64,000 nt of DNA from Actinacidiphila epipremni (GCF_012034175.1 NZ_JAATEJ010000038.1:1-64000), one strand, 5' to 3'. Positions 9,255-18,996 are shown, counted from the first letter of the stretch. Numbers and translations: made by a program. Notes: a model not told the origin generated them from the letters alone.

Positions 9255-9655
9255 TGCACCTCGCCTATCCCGCCGTCCTGGCCGCCCTCCTGTTCTGCGT
9301 CGGCCTGTACGGCGTACTCGCCCGGCGCAACGCGATCCTCGTCCTGATGTCCGTCGAGCTGATGCTCAACGCCGTCAACCTCAACCTGGTCGCCTTCGAC
9401 GTGTGGCTGCGCGACTCGCTGCACGCCGGCCAGGCCCTCACCCTCTTCACCATCACCATCGCCGCCGCCGAGATCGGCCTGGGCCTGGCCATCGTGCTGC
9501 TGGTCTTCCGGCACCGCGGCAGCTCCGACATCGACCGGCTCACCGGCCTCGCCGAACCCCGCCCCGGCGCGGGACCGCAGCCGCCCGACGCTTCGTCCCA
9601 GGCCGCCGTACCGCCCCAGGGCGGCGGCGACGAGAAGGCAGAGGCCACCGCGTGA
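9254..9655 (+). CDS. nuoK: NADH-quinone oxidoreductase subunit K-like (second nuo operon)
   Basis: A 133-residue protein with the three transmembrane segments of NuoK. The two conserved membrane glutamates appear in the [16 protein letters not shown] and [16 protein letters not shown] segments. NuoK is about 100 residues in most bacteria; here a hydrophilic tail of some 35 residues (glycine, proline, alanine, ending in charged residues) is added. ATG 9254 shares one base with the nuoJ stop, and the stop overlaps the nuoL start (GTGA). It is part of the antiporter-like proton channel of complex I. Confidence 0.93.
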   Translation: MHLAYPAVLAALLFCVGLYGVLARRNAILVLMSVELMLNAVNLNLVAFDVWLRDSLHAGQALTLFTITIAAAEIGLGLAIVLLVFRHRGSSDIDRLTGLAEPRPGAGPQPPDASSQAAVPPQGGGDEKAEATA

Positions 9656-11640
9656 CCCTGACCGCCCTTGCCGCGCTCGTCCCCCTGCTGCCCTTCCTGG
9701 GCGCGGTCGCCGGACTGCTGCTCGGCCGGCGCGCCCCCGGCTTCGTCCGCCCGCTCGCCGTGCTGCCGACCGCGACGTCCTTCGTGCTCGCCGCCGTCAC
9801 CGCCGCCCGGCAGGGCACCGGCGCCCCGACCGACGCCGCGCACCGGCTGACCCCGACCGGCTCCGTACCGATCGACATCGCCCTGCACCTGGACGGCTTC
9901 GCCGTCCTGATCGCCGTCCTCGTCGGCCTCGTCGCGACCTGCGTGCAGCTCTACTCCGTCTCCTATCTGCGCCACGACCCGCGCTACCCCTCGTACGCGG
10001 CCCTGGTGTCGCTGTTCACCTCGGCGATGCTGCTGGTCGTCTACAGCGGCGACCTCATGGTGCTGCTCGTCGGCTGGGAAGTGATGGGCATCTGCTCCTA
10101 CTTCCTGGTCGGCCACTACTGGGAGACCGAGACCGCCCGCGCCGCCTCGATCAAGGCGTTCCTGGTCACCAAGCTCGGCGACGTCCCCTTCCTGATCGGG
10201 ATCTTCGCGCTCGCCCACGACGCGCACACCTTCCGGATCGACGGCATCCTCGACGCCGCCGCCCACGGGCAGCTGCACCACCCGACCGTCACCGCGCTGC
10301 TGCTGCTCGCCGGCGTCGCCGGCAAGTCCGCGCAGTTCCCGCTGCACACCTGGCTGCCCGACGCGATGGCCGGCCCCACCCCCGTCTCCGCCCTGATCCA
10401 CGCCGCCACCATGGTCGCGGCCGGCATCTACCTGGTGGCGCGGCTGCTGCCGGTCTTCACCGCCTCCGCCGCCGCGCTCGCGGTGCTCGCCGCGATGGCC
10501 GCCGTGACGATGGTCGGCTCGGGCCTGGCCGCCCTCGCCCAGGACGACATCAAGCGCGTGCTCGCCTACTCCACGATCGGCCAGCTCGGCTACATGGCCG
10601 GCGCCCTGGCCGTCGGCAACCGCGACGCCGCCGTCTTCCACCTGCTCTCGCACGGCGCCTTCAAGGCGCTGCTGTTCCTCGGCGCCGGCGTCGTCATCCA
10701 CGCCGCCGGCACCAACTCGCTCACCGCGATGTCCCGCATGGGCTCGCTCGCCAAGCGCGTCCCCGACGCCCTGTGGACGATGGGCCTGGCGCTCGCCGCG
10801 CTCGCCGCCCTGCCGCCGCTTTCCGGCTTCTTCTCCAAGGAGTCGGTGCTGCGCGCCGCCGAGCACGCCGCCTCCGGCGACACCGCGCACGTCCCCTCCG
10901 CCGTCGGCTGGACGGTGCTCGCCGCCGGCCTGCTCACCGCGCTGCTCACCGCCGGATACGCCACCCGGCTCTTCCTGCTGGCCTTCCGCGGCAGCGGCCC
11001 CGACACCCCCGACCACGGCCGCCAGCCCGCCGCCATGACCGGCGTGCTGTGGGTGCTGGCCGTCCCCACCGTCGCCTTCGGCGGCCTGGCCTACCGCGAG
11101 CTGCCCGACTGGTTCGGCGGCGCCCCGCTCGGCCCGACCCTGCTCACCTCCGTGCTCGGCACCGCCCTGGCCCTCGCCGGCGTCGCGATCACCTACGCCG
11201 TCTGGTCCGCGGGCACCGCGACCCGGCGGGCCGTACCCGCCGGGGCCGTCGTCTCCACCGAGCCCGGCATCGAGCCCGCGCTCGTCGAGGCCGAGACGAT
11301 CGCCGGGCACGAGGAGATCTACGGCGACATCGGCGCCGCCGACGACCCCGCCGACCCCGGCCGGAGACTGCTGGGCCCGCTGCACCCGCTCGCCGCGCAC
11401 GGCTTCCGCCTCGACGCCCTCTACGCCGCGCTCTTCGTCCGCCCGGTCCTCGCCGCCGCCTCCCTCGTCCGCCTGCTGGACCGCGACGTCATCGAGACAT
11501 ACGTCCGCGGCGCGGCCGGCGCCCCCGGGCTGCTCGGCGCCGCCGTCCGCCGGGCCCAGAACGGCAACGTCCAGACCTACCTCAGCGCGCTGCTGGCCGG
11601 TGCCGTGGTGCTCGCCGTCCTCGTCGCCGTCGGAGGCTGA
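9652..11640 (+). CDS. nuoL: NADH-quinone oxidoreductase subunit L-like proton pump (second nuo operon)
   Basis: A 662-residue antiporter-like subunit with many transmembrane helices. The NuoL landmarks are present: [18 protein letters not shown] with the membrane glutamate, [31 protein letters not shown], and the key lysine segment [18 protein letters not shown]. The long C-terminal part (residues about 540-662) includes the region that forms the lateral helix in other species. It starts at GTG 9652, overlapping nuoK by four bases. It should translocate protons as part of the membrane arm. Confidence 0.94.
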   Translation: MTLTALAALVPLLPFLGAVAGLLLGRRAPGFVRPLAVLPTATSFVLAAVTAARQGTGAPTDAAHRLTPTGSVPIDIALHLDGFAVLIAVLVGLVATCVQLYSVSYLRHDPRYPSYAALVSLFTSAMLLVVYSGDLMVLLVGWEVMGICSYFLVGHYWETETARAASIKAFLVTKLGDVPFLIGIFALAHDAHTFRIDGILDAAAHGQLHHPTVTALLLLAGVAGKSAQFPLHTWLPDAMAGPTPVSALIHAATMVAAGIYLVARLLPVFTASAAALAVLAAMAAVTMVGSGLAALAQDDIKRVLAYSTIGQLGYMAGALAVGNRDAAVFHLLSHGAFKALLFLGAGVVIHAAGTNSLTAMSRMGSLAKRVPDALWTMGLALAALAALPPLSGFFSKESVLRAAEHAASGDTAHVPSAVGWTVLAAGLLTALLTAGYATRLFLLAFRGSGPDTPDHGRQPAAMTGVLWVLAVPTVAFGGLAYRELPDWFGGAPLGPTLLTSVLGTALALAGVAITYAVWSAGTATRRAVPAGAVVSTEPGIEPALVEAETIAGHEEIYGDIGAADDPADPGRRLLGPLHPLAAHGFRLDALYAALFVRPVLAAASLVRLLDRDVIETYVRGAAGAPGLLGAAVRRAQNGNVQTYLSALLAGAVVLAVLVAVGG

Positions 11641-11647
11641 GAACCCA

Positions 11648-13213
11648 GTGAACGACACCGCACTCCAGTACGTCCTCGCGGCGACCGTCGCGCTGCCGCT
11701 GCTCGGCGCGGCCGGCGCTCTGCTGCCCGCGCCCCCGGGACTGCGGGGCCGCAGCCCCGACCAGGCCGTCCTGCGGCACGGCGTCACCGTCACCGGCGCC
11801 GTGCTGATCCTCGCGATCGTGCTGGCGGCCGGCTTCGACCACGACCACCCCGCGCGGATGCAGGGCACCACGGACCTGAGCTGGATCCCCGCGCTGCGGA
11901 TCCACCTCCACCTCGGCGTCGACGGCATCTCGCTCCCCCTTCTCGTGCTGACCGCGCTGCTGACGTTCCTGTGCGCGCTCTACTCGTACTTCCACCTGCC
12001 GGCCGGCGGCTCGGCGAAGAGCTTCGTGGCGCTGCTGCTCCTGCTGGAGACGGGCACGCTCGCCACCTTCGCCGTCCTCGACCTGATGCTGTTCTTCCTG
12101 GCCTTCGAGACCGTGCTGATCCCGATGTACTTCCTGATCGCCCGCTGGGGCGGCGGCGACCGGGAACGCTCGGCCCTGCGCTTCATCGTCTACACACTCC
12201 TCGGCTCCGTGGTCATGCTGCTCGGCCTGCTCCTGATCGGGATCAAAGCGGGCACATTCGACATGGTGGCACTCGCCACTGACAACGGGTCACACCTCGG
12301 TCACTCCACGCAGCTGATCGCGGTCCTCGCCATCGGCCTGGGCCTGGCCGTCAAGGCCCCGATGTGGCCGCTGCACAGCTGGCTCCCCGACGCCCACACC
12401 GCCGCCCCCACCGCCGGATCGGTGCTGCTCGCGGGCGTCCTGCTGAAGATGGGCACCTACGGCCTGGTCCGCATCGTGCTGCCCGACACGCCGGACGGCA
12501 TACAGACCTTCGCGCCCTACCTCGCCGCCTTCGCCGTCGTCGGGATCGTCTACGGGTCGCTCGCCTGCCTCCAGCTCGCCCGGCAGGGCAACGGCGGCGA
12601 CCTCAAGCGCCTCATCGCCTACTCCTCCGTCGGCCACATGGGCTTCGTGCTGCTCGGCATCGCCTCCCTCAACCCCACCGGCGTCAACGGCGCCCTGTTC
12701 GCCAACATCGCGCACGGCCTGATCACCGGCCTGCTCTTCTTCCTCGTCGGCGCCGTCAAGGACCGCTACGGCTCCTCCGACCTCGACCAGCTCGCCGGCC
12801 GCACCGGCGCCGCCCTCTACGGCCGCGCCCCGCGCCTGGGCGGCCTGCTCGCCTTCGCCGCCGTCGCCTCCCTCGGCCTGCCGGGCCTGGCCGGCTTCTG
12901 GGGCGAGATGCTCGCGATGTTCGGCTCCTTCGACCCCGCCGCCGGCCTCAGCCGCCCCGCGTACCTGACCTTCACCGCCGTCGCCGCCTTCGGCACCCTG
13001 CTGACCGCCGGCTACCTGCTCACCGTCGTCCGCCGGATCTGCATGGGCGACAAGGACACCGCCGAGCTCACCCCCGCGCTCCCCGACGTGCGCGGATACG
13101 AGTTCGCCGCCTGGACGCCGCTGGCCGCCCTCACCGTCGTGGCCGGCCTGTGGCCCGCGGCCCTGCTCGGGCTCACCGACCCCGCCGTACGCTCCCTGCT
13201 CGGAGGCCACTGA
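11648..13213 (+). CDS. nuoM: NADH-quinone oxidoreductase subunit M-like proton pump (second nuo operon)
   Basis: A 521-residue antiporter-like subunit. Conserved elements include the membrane glutamate in FFLAFETVLIPMYFLIARWG, the VKAPMWPLHSWLPDAHTAAPTAGSV loop, the DLKRLIAYSSVGHMGFV lysine segment, and LPGLAGFWGEML near the C-terminus. GTG 11648 starts seven bases after the nuoL stop, and the stop shares one base with nuoN. It is a normal length for NuoM. It works as one of the three antiporter-like proton pumps of the membrane arm. Confidence 0.94.
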   Translation: MNDTALQYVLAATVALPLLGAAGALLPAPPGLRGRSPDQAVLRHGVTVTGAVLILAIVLAAGFDHDHPARMQGTTDLSWIPALRIHLHLGVDGISLPLLVLTALLTFLCALYSYFHLPAGGSAKSFVALLLLLETGTLATFAVLDLMLFFLAFETVLIPMYFLIARWGGGDRERSALRFIVYTLLGSVVMLLGLLLIGIKAGTFDMVALATDNGSHLGHSTQLIAVLAIGLGLAVKAPMWPLHSWLPDAHTAAPTAGSVLLAGVLLKMGTYGLVRIVLPDTPDGIQTFAPYLAAFAVVGIVYGSLACLQLARQGNGGDLKRLIAYSSVGHMGFVLLGIASLNPTGVNGALFANIAHGLITGLLFFLVGAVKDRYGSSDLDQLAGRTGAALYGRAPRLGGLLAFAAVASLGLPGLAGFWGEMLAMFGSFDPAAGLSRPAYLTFTAVAAFGTLLTAGYLLTVVRRICMGDKDTAELTPALPDVRGYEFAAWTPLAALTVVAGLWPAALLGLTDPAVRSLLGGH

Positions 13214-14775
13214 TGGCAGCCGCCACGCCGCCCGCCGCCCTCCCGCAGGCCGCGGCGCTCACGCAGTCCGTCGACTGGGTCGCGCTCACCCCCGTCGTCA
13301 TCCCGGCCGCGCTCGCCGTCGCCGTGCTGGTCGCCGACCTCTTCCTGCCGCGCGGCAGGAAGGTGCTGCTCGGCTGGCTCAGCGCCGCCGGGCTGCTCGC
13401 CGCCGCGCTCACCCTCATCCCGCTGCGCGACGGCCACCGCAGCACCTTCTGCCAGAAGGCGGGCGGCTGCTCCTACGCCGCCGACCACTTCACCCTCGTC
13501 GTCCAGGCCCTCGTGCTCGGCGGCGCGCTGCTGACCGTCCTGCTGTCCATCAGCGCCGTCGGCGGGACGGACGAGGGGGCCGGGCGCATGCCGGCCGGCG
13601 AATACTGGTTCCTGCTGCTGTCGTCCGCCGCCGGCGCCGCCCTGCTGCCCGCCTCCCGCGACCTTGCCACGCTGATCGTCGCCCTGGAGGTGACGACGCT
13701 GCCCGCCTTCGCGCTCGTCGGCCTGCGCCGCGAGGACCGGCTCTCCAGCGAGGCCGCCCTCAAGTTCTTCCTCACCTCGGTGACCGCCACCGCCGTCTCC
13801 CTGCTCGGCATCAGCTTCGTCTACGCGGCCACCGGCACCCTCAACCTCTCCCAGGTCGCCGCCGGCCTCACCCACACCCCCGACCAGCTGCACACCCTCG
13901 CCAAGGCGGGCGTCGCCCTGACCCTCGTCGGCTTCGCCTTCAAGCTCGCCGTCGCGCCCTTCCACTTCTGGGTGCCCGACACGTACGCGGGCGCGCCGCT
14001 GCCGGTCGCCGCGTACCTGTCCGTCGTCGGCAAGGCCGCGGGCTTCTCCGGGCTTATCCTCGTGACCGTCGTCGCGTTCCGCCCGTACACCCACGTGTGG
14101 GGCCCGGCGATCGGGGTGCTGGCCGCGCTCACCATGACCGTCGGCAACGTCGGCGCCCTGCGGCAGCGGCCCGGCGTGCCCCGCGGCGCCGTACGCCTGC
14201 TGGCGTGGTCCTCGATCGGCCAGGCGGGCTACCTGCTGGTCCCGATGGCCGCCGCCGCGTCCGCCGGCGACCCGGCGCACGAGATCGGCACGACGGTCGC
14301 GTACGCGCTGATGTACGCCGTGGTGAACCTCGGCGCGTTCGCCGCCGTCGCCCTCGTCGAGCGCACCGCCCCGCACAGCCGGCTCGCCGACTACCGCGGC
14401 CTGTACGCCCGCCGGCCGGCCGCCGCGCTCGCCCTCGCCTTCTTCCTGCTGTGCCTGGCCGGGCTGCCGCCCGGCGTCATCGGGCTGTTCGCGAAGGTCG
14501 CCGTCTTCTCCTCCGCGGTGGGGGAGCAGCACGGCTGGCTCGCGGTGATCATGGCCGTCAACGTCGTCGTCGCGCTCGTGTACTACCTGCGCTGGACGGC
14601 GCTGCTCTTCGCCCGCGCACCCGAGGGCGCCCAGGCGCCGGACGCCGCCGGCGCCGCCGCGGCCCGTACCCCGCTCGCCCTGACCGCCGCCCTGGCGCTG
14701 ACCGCCGCGGCCGGCGTCGCGCTGTCCGGCGCCCCGCAGCTCGTGCTGCGCTACGCCCAGGGCACGCTGCTCTGA
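13213..14775 (+). CDS. nuoN: NADH-quinone oxidoreductase subunit N-like proton pump (second nuo operon)
   Basis: A 520-residue antiporter-like subunit and the last gene of the operon. Diagnostic pieces are IVALEVTTLPAFALVGLRR, FAFKLAVAPFHFWVPDTYAGAPLPVAAYLSV and VRLLAWSSIGQAGYLLVPM. The final 16 bases, including the stop codon, are duplicated directly downstream (14776-14791). No clear terminator follows in the 200 bases before the next gene. It completes a membrane arm (A, H, J, K, L, M, N) with all three pump subunits, so the complex is probably energy-conserving. Confidence 0.94.
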   Translation: MAAATPPAALPQAAALTQSVDWVALTPVVIPAALAVAVLVADLFLPRGRKVLLGWLSAAGLLAAALTLIPLRDGHRSTFCQKAGGCSYAADHFTLVVQALVLGGALLTVLLSISAVGGTDEGAGRMPAGEYWFLLLSSAAGAALLPASRDLATLIVALEVTTLPAFALVGLRREDRLSSEAALKFFLTSVTATAVSLLGISFVYAATGTLNLSQVAAGLTHTPDQLHTLAKAGVALTLVGFAFKLAVAPFHFWVPDTYAGAPLPVAAYLSVVGKAAGFSGLILVTVVAFRPYTHVWGPAIGVLAALTMTVGNVGALRQRPGVPRGAVRLLAWSSIGQAGYLLVPMAAAASAGDPAHEIGTTVAYALMYAVVNLGAFAAVALVERTAPHSRLADYRGLYARRPAAALALAFFLLCLAGLPPGVIGLFAKVAVFSSAVGEQHGWLAVIMAVNVVVALVYYLRWTALLFARAPEGAQAPDAAGAAAARTPLALTAALALTAAAGVALSGAPQLVLRYAQGTLL

Positions 14776-14791
14776 GGGCACCCTGCTCTGA
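14760..14791 (+). repeat. 16-base tandem duplication at the end of nuoN
   Basis: GGGCACGCTGCTCTGA (14760-14775, including the nuoN stop) is followed at once by GGGCACCCTGCTCTGA (14776-14791), differing at one base. It looks like a slippage duplication. The rest of the 200-base gap up to 14979 shows no gene. Confidence 0.8.
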
Positions 14792-14978
14792 CACCGGCCG
14801 GCCACCCGCCTGACGCGCGCACGTACGCGTAGCGGGGCCGGGCGCGGGTAATTGCACAAGGGAACTAGCGCCGCCCCGGTGGCGTTGAGCAGCACAGAAG
14901 GATTTCCTGAGGGGAAAGGAATCCCTGGGCACACGGGACGGTTTCCCCACGGCAGACAGCAGATTCTGGAGGGCGCAC

Positions 14979-15836
14979 GTGCACCGCCGGCACAACGGGT
15001 TGAAGACGGCCGTACTCCTCGGCGGTCTGTCCGCACTCATCCTGGTCATCGGCAGCTTCTTCGGCCGGACGGGTCTCATCGTGGCGCTCGTCATCGCCGT
15101 GGGCACCAACGCGTACGCGTACTGGAACAGCGACAAGCTGGCGTTGCGCTCGATGCGCGCCCGCCCGGTCAGCGAGATCGAGGCGCCGGCGCTCTACCGC
15201 ATCGTCCGCGAGCTGTCGACGACGGCCCGCCAGCCCATGCCGCGGCTGTACATCTCGCCGACCGAGGCGCCCAACGCCTTCGCGACCGGCCGCAACCCGC
15301 GCAACGCGGCGGTGTGCTGCACCGAGGGCATCATGCAGATCCTCGACGAGCGCGAGCTGCGCGGCGTCATCGGCCACGAGCTGAGCCATGTCTACAACCG
15401 CGACATCCTCATCTCCTCGGTGGCCGGCGCGCTCGCCTCCGTGGTGATGTTCCTGGTCAACTTCGCGTGGCTGATCCCCGTCGGCCGCTCCGACGACGAC
15501 GAGGGCCCCGGCATCATCGGCCTGCTGCTCACGATGATCCTCGGCCCGCTCGCCGCCTCCCTCATCCAGCTGGCCGTCTCCCGCTCCCGCGAGTACGAGG
15601 CCGACGCGTCCGGCGCCCGCCTCACCGGCGACCCGCTCGCCCTCGCCTCGGCGCTGCGCAAGCTCGACGCGGGCACCAAGCAGCTGCCGCTGCGGCCCGA
15701 GCCGCGGCTGGAGACCACCAGCCACCTGATGATCGCCAACCCCTTCCGGCCGCAGGACGCGTCGAAGCTGTTCTCCACGCACCCGCCCATGGCGCAGCGC
15801 ATCGCGCGCCTGGAGGAGATGGCCGGCGGGCGCTGA
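14979..15836 (+). CDS. htpX: HtpX-type M48 membrane zinc metalloprotease
   Basis: A 285-residue membrane protease. Two hydrophobic segments at the N-terminus (about 9-45) are followed by the catalytic domain with the zinc motif HELSH (His133, Glu134, His137). The third ligand is probably Glu205 in [13 protein letters not shown]. Two more membrane segments (about 143-168 and 178-200) separate these motifs. In E. coli HtpX degrades damaged membrane proteins. The GTG start at 14979 has TGGAGGG a few bases upstream. The C-terminal [17 protein letters not shown] is the usual end of this family. Confidence 0.92.
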   Translation: MHRRHNGLKTAVLLGGLSALILVIGSFFGRTGLIVALVIAVGTNAYAYWNSDKLALRSMRARPVSEIEAPALYRIVRELSTTARQPMPRLYISPTEAPNAFATGRNPRNAAVCCTEGIMQILDERELRGVIGHELSHVYNRDILISSVAGALASVVMFLVNFAWLIPVGRSDDDEGPGIIGLLLTMILGPLAASLIQLAVSRSREYEADASGARLTGDPLALASALRKLDAGTKQLPLRPEPRLETTSHLMIANPFRPQDASKLFSTHPPMAQRIARLEEMAGGR

Positions 15837-15874
15837 GCGCTGCCGCCGCAGGTTCGTGGGGGCCCGGGAGGGCG

Positions 15875-16279
15875 TCAGCGCAGGGCGAAGTCGCCCTCGT
15901 CGGACGGCACGATCTCGCGGCCCAGCGGCATCAGGGAGATCGGGATGAGCTTGAGGTTCGCCCAGCCGAACGGGATGCCGATGATCGACAGGAACAGCGG
16001 GATGCTCGTGACGAGGTGCCCGAGCGCCAGCCACACCCCCGCGAAGACCAGCCAGATCACATTGCCGACCAGCGACGGCGCCCCGGCGTCCGCCCGCTGC
16101 ACCGTCGTCCGCCCGAAGGGCCACAGCACGTACCCCGCGATCCGCAGCGAGGCGATGCCGAAGGGGATCGTGACGATCAGCACGAAGCAGATCAGGGCCG
16201 CCACGACGTAGGCGAGGGCCATCCAGATCCCGACGAAGACCAGCCACAGCACGTTCAGTACGAGTCGCAACACATCCAT
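15875..16279 (-). CDS. YccF-domain membrane protein
   Basis: A 134-residue protein made of two tandem YccF repeats (each about 50 residues), each beginning with a strongly hydrophobic NVxWLVFxGxWxALxxxV helix and ending in IPFG. At least four membrane segments are predicted. ATG 16279 is preferred because GGAAAGG sits eight bases upstream; a GTG at 16288 is too close to that site. It is convergent with htpX. The family occurs widely in bacteria without a known biochemical function. The 317-base gap to the next divergent gene contains direct repeats of GGTGGCTGG near 16430-16450 but no clear promoter. Confidence 0.85.
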   Translation of the reverse strand: MDVLRLVLNVLWLVFVGIWMALAYVVAALICFVLIVTIPFGIASLRIAGYVLWPFGRTTVQRADAGAPSLVGNVIWLVFAGVWLALGHLVTSIPLFLSIIGIPFGWANLKLIPISLMPLGREIVPSDEGDFALR

Positions 16280-16596
16280 GGCCTGCACCTTTCCAGGTCC
16301 GCCCGGCTCCGCGCCCTGTGCGCCTGTGCACCCTCTGCGTCCAGTATCGGGCCGCCGCCCGGCCGGGGGAAACGGGCGCGGGACGGCTGCCCCGGCCCTG
16401 CGTACAGGGCGGCTGGCGTGGTGGCCGCAGGTGGCTGGTGGGGTGGCTGGTTCCTGGCGGTCGTGGAGTGGTACGGCCGCGGCGCCCGCAGCGCGCCGGT
16501 GGGCCGTACGACGGGCGTCGTCACCCCACTGTGACCGGTCCGGGCCCTGGTCAGGCGGCTGGCGACTGCTACCCTCGCGTGCGGAGGTGCACGGTT

Positions 16597-17571
16597 GTGA
16601 AGGGTCACGCGCTCAGCAGCCAGGCCGCGGGCGCGGGAATGCCCCCCGGCCTCGCCGGCTACGCCGCGTATCTGCTCCGCCGCGCCTATGTGCTGGCCAA
16701 CCGCTGCGCACCGGACTTCGACGAGGCCGCGGAGGGCGCCGGCAGCGCCCGCGACTTCCAGGTCCTCGACGCGCTCGGCGAGCCCGGGGCCGCGTACTCC
16801 CAGCAGGACCTCGGCGACCGGCTCGGCATCAACCGCACCACCATGGTCAAGCTCATCGACCGCTTCGAGGCCGCCGGCCAGGTCGTCAGGACCCGCAACC
16901 CCGACGACCGGCGCTCGTACCTGCTGGCGCTCACCGAGGAGGGCCGGGCCGCCCTCAAGGCGATGGATCCGGCCATCTCGGCGGCCGACGACAAGCTCAC
17001 GGCGGGCCTGAGCCCGGCCGAGCGGGAACGCCTCGGCGTGCTGCTGGCGGCGCTGCTCGGCCGCACTGCCCCGCCGGGGGCTGCATCGGGGGCGTCCGGG
17101 CCCGCAGCCGCCCCCGCGCCGGACCTCGCCGCCCCCGCGCCGGACGCCGCCGTGCCGGGCCCGTACCGGCGTACCGGCGCGCTCATCACGCAGGCCCACC
17201 ACCTCGTACGCCACCGTATCGAGGCCGCCCTCGCCGACAGCGGCCTGCAGGCCCGGCACTTCGGCGCCCTGACGGTGCTGGCCGAGGGCGCCTGCTCGCA
17301 GCAGCAGCTCGCCCGGCGGCTGGCCATCAGCGAGCAGGCCGTGCTCCAGGTGGTCGACGACCTGGAGCACGCCGGCCATGTCGCGCGCGACCGCGACCCC
17401 GCCGACCGCCGCCGCTACGCCCTGCGGATCACCGACCGCGGCCACGCCGCCCTGCGCTCGGCCCGCGCGGTCGTCGAGGCGACGGAGGCGGAGCTGGGCA
17501 CGACGCTGGGCGAGCAGGGCCGGGCGGAACTTGCCGGGCTGCTGGGGACGTTGCTGGCGACCGCGCCGTAG
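16597..17571 (+). CDS. Double MarR-type transcriptional regulator (two fused domains)
   Basis: A 324-residue protein with two MarR-like winged-helix domains in one chain. The first (about residues 20-150) has SQQDLGDRLGINRTTMVKLI and the wing NPDDRRSYLLALT. The second (about 188-324) has SQQQLARRLAISEQAVLQVV and the wing DPADRRRYALRIT. A linker of about 35 residues rich in alanine and proline joins them. MarR proteins normally dimerise to bind DNA, so this could act as a covalent pseudo-dimer. GTG 16597 has GGAGGTG at good spacing. A peroxiredoxin gene follows 39 bases downstream, so regulation of oxidative-stress genes is possible. Confidence 0.85.
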   Translation: MKGHALSSQAAGAGMPPGLAGYAAYLLRRAYVLANRCAPDFDEAAEGAGSARDFQVLDALGEPGAAYSQQDLGDRLGINRTTMVKLIDRFEAAGQVVRTRNPDDRRSYLLALTEEGRAALKAMDPAISAADDKLTAGLSPAERERLGVLLAALLGRTAPPGAASGASGPAAAPAPDLAAPAPDAAVPGPYRRTGALITQAHHLVRHRIEAALADSGLQARHFGALTVLAEGACSQQQLARRLAISEQAVLQVVDDLEHAGHVARDRDPADRRRYALRITDRGHAALRSARAVVEATEAELGTTLGEQGRAELAGLLGTLLATAP

Positions 17572-17610
17572 CATTCGGCCCAACGCAGCCGAGACGTCAA
17601 GGAGACGGCC

Positions 17611-18072
17611 ATGGGCACTCTGCAGGTCGGCGACAAGGCACCGGACTTCACGCTCCCGGACCAGACGGGGAAGAAGGTCACCCTCAGCGAGGTCCTGGCC
17701 GAGAAGGTCGTGGTCCTCTACTTCTACCCCAAGGACAACACGCGCGGCTGCACCGCCGAGGCGTGCAGCTTCCGCGACTCCTACGAGAACTTCGCCGACG
17801 CCGGCGCCGAGGTGATCGGCGTCAGCTCCGACACCGTCGCCTCCCACGAGACGTTCGCCGGCCGCAACGCGCTGCCGTTCGTCCTGTTGTCGGACGCCGG
17901 CCGGGTGGTGCGCCGCCAGTACGGCGCCGCGTCGCTGGGCCTGGTGCCGGGCCGGGTCACCTTCGTGATCGACCGCGACGGCACCGTCCGGCACGTCTTC
18001 TCCTCGGTGCTCAACATCGGCCCGCACATCGAGGAGGCGCTGAAGGTCGTACGCGAGCTGCACGCCGCGTGA
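17611..18072 (+). CDS. bcp: Peroxiredoxin, BCP/PrxQ type
   Basis: A 153-residue thiol peroxidase of the bacterioferritin-comigratory-protein class. The active-site motif PKDNTRGC gives Pro40, Thr44 and peroxidatic Cys47. A second cysteine, Cys52, lies five residues later, as in atypical two-cysteine members of this class. It reduces hydrogen and organic peroxides using thioredoxin-type donors in the cytoplasm. AAGGAGA lies about seven bases before ATG 17611. It is probably co-transcribed with the double MarR gene upstream. Confidence 0.93.
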   Translation: MGTLQVGDKAPDFTLPDQTGKKVTLSEVLAEKVVVLYFYPKDNTRGCTAEACSFRDSYENFADAGAEVIGVSSDTVASHETFAGRNALPFVLLSDAGRVVRRQYGAASLGLVPGRVTFVIDRDGTVRHVFSSVLNIGPHIEEALKVVRELHAA

Positions 18073-18138
18073 GGCGGCGGAGTGAAGCGGTGGAGTGAAG
18101 CGCCCGCAAAGAGTTGCTAAGGGCAACGCATACGCCGA

Positions 18139-18167
18139 TTGACGGTTAAAGAGGCTGACGATACGGT
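18139..18167 (+). promoter_or_regulatory. Housekeeping-type promoter for the hemerythrin-like gene
   Basis: TTGACG (18139-18144), a 17-base spacer and TACGGT (18162-18167) match the vegetative sigma-factor consensus of streptomycetes. The start of transcription would be near 18174, about 58 bases before the next ATG. Confidence 0.6.
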
Positions 18168-18231
18168 CGACGCGATGGTCCACGCCGGGCGCGGTGCGTG
18201 CCCGGGCTGCCTGTGATGAGGGAGATGTGTG

Positions 18232-18900
18232 ATGACCACACCGCGTCAGCCGAGTGAGAGCGGCGATCTGCTGATGATGTACGCCTTCCACGACGGACTG
18301 CGGCGCGATGTGGCCGCCGTCGCCAAGTCCGCCGCCGTCGCCGGTGACGACCCGCAGCGCCTGACCGTCACCCACTTCGGCTGGGACCTCTTCAAGCGCT
18401 TCCTCGTCATCCACCACACCGCCGAGGACGAGATCCTCTGGCCCCGGATGCGCGAACTCCTCGACGGCGACCGCTCCGGCGACCTGGAGCTGCTCGACGC
18501 CATGGAGGAGGAGCACGACACCATCGACCCGCTGATCGCCGCGATCGACGCCGCGCTCGCCGACGTCGAGGGCGGCCACGCCGGCCTCGGCGACACGGTG
18601 GACGCCTTCGCGACCGCCCTCAACGCCCACCTCTCGCACGAGGAGGGCGACGCTCTGCCGCTGATGTCCCGCGAACTGCCCAGGACCGACTGGCTCCGGT
18701 TCGCCGACTCCCAGCGCAACGGCGTCGGCCAGGGCCTCGCCCCGCGCTACGTCCCCTGGCTCCTGGACGGCGCGACCCCCGAACGGACGGACCAGATCCT
18801 CGGACTCTTCCCTCCGCCGGTGGTCGCGCAGTACCGCAACGCCTGGGGCAAGCAGTACGCGGAGCTCAACCCCTGGGCGACCGGCTACGGCAGGGCCTGA
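18232..18900 (+). CDS. Hemerythrin-like domain protein
   Basis: A 222-residue soluble protein. The first 150 or so residues form a hemerythrin-type four-helix bundle with histidines and acids in the expected order: AFHDGLR, VIHHTAEDEILWP, EEEHDTIDP and LNAHLSHEEGDALP. Such domains bind a non-heme di-iron site and sense or carry oxygen or NO-related species. The C-terminal 75 residues lack a recognised domain. ATG 18232 has AGGGAGA at good spacing; an overlapping GTG at 18229 is possible. A good promoter lies upstream and a strong hairpin downstream, so it is probably a single-gene unit. Confidence 0.85.
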   Translation: MTTPRQPSESGDLLMMYAFHDGLRRDVAAVAKSAAVAGDDPQRLTVTHFGWDLFKRFLVIHHTAEDEILWPRMRELLDGDRSGDLELLDAMEEEHDTIDPLIAAIDAALADVEGGHAGLGDTVDAFATALNAHLSHEEGDALPLMSRELPRTDWLRFADSQRNGVGQGLAPRYVPWLLDGATPERTDQILGLFPPPVVAQYRNAWGKQYAELNPWATGYGRA

Positions 18901-18924
18901 GCCCCTGCCGTCCGCCCGACGCGA

Positions 18925-18963
18925 GAGGGCCGGCCGAGGTGCCCGCGCACCCGGCCGGCCCTC
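18925..18963. terminator. Strong hairpin between convergent genes
   Basis: A perfect 12-base stem (GAGGGCCGGCCG with its complement) and a 15-base loop lie between the convergent hemerythrin-like gene and yajQ. It can serve both strands. There is no U tract, as is common in actinomycetes. Confidence 0.75.
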
Positions 18964-18996
18964 CCGCGGTATCCGCCCCCGCGCCCCGTACGCCGT

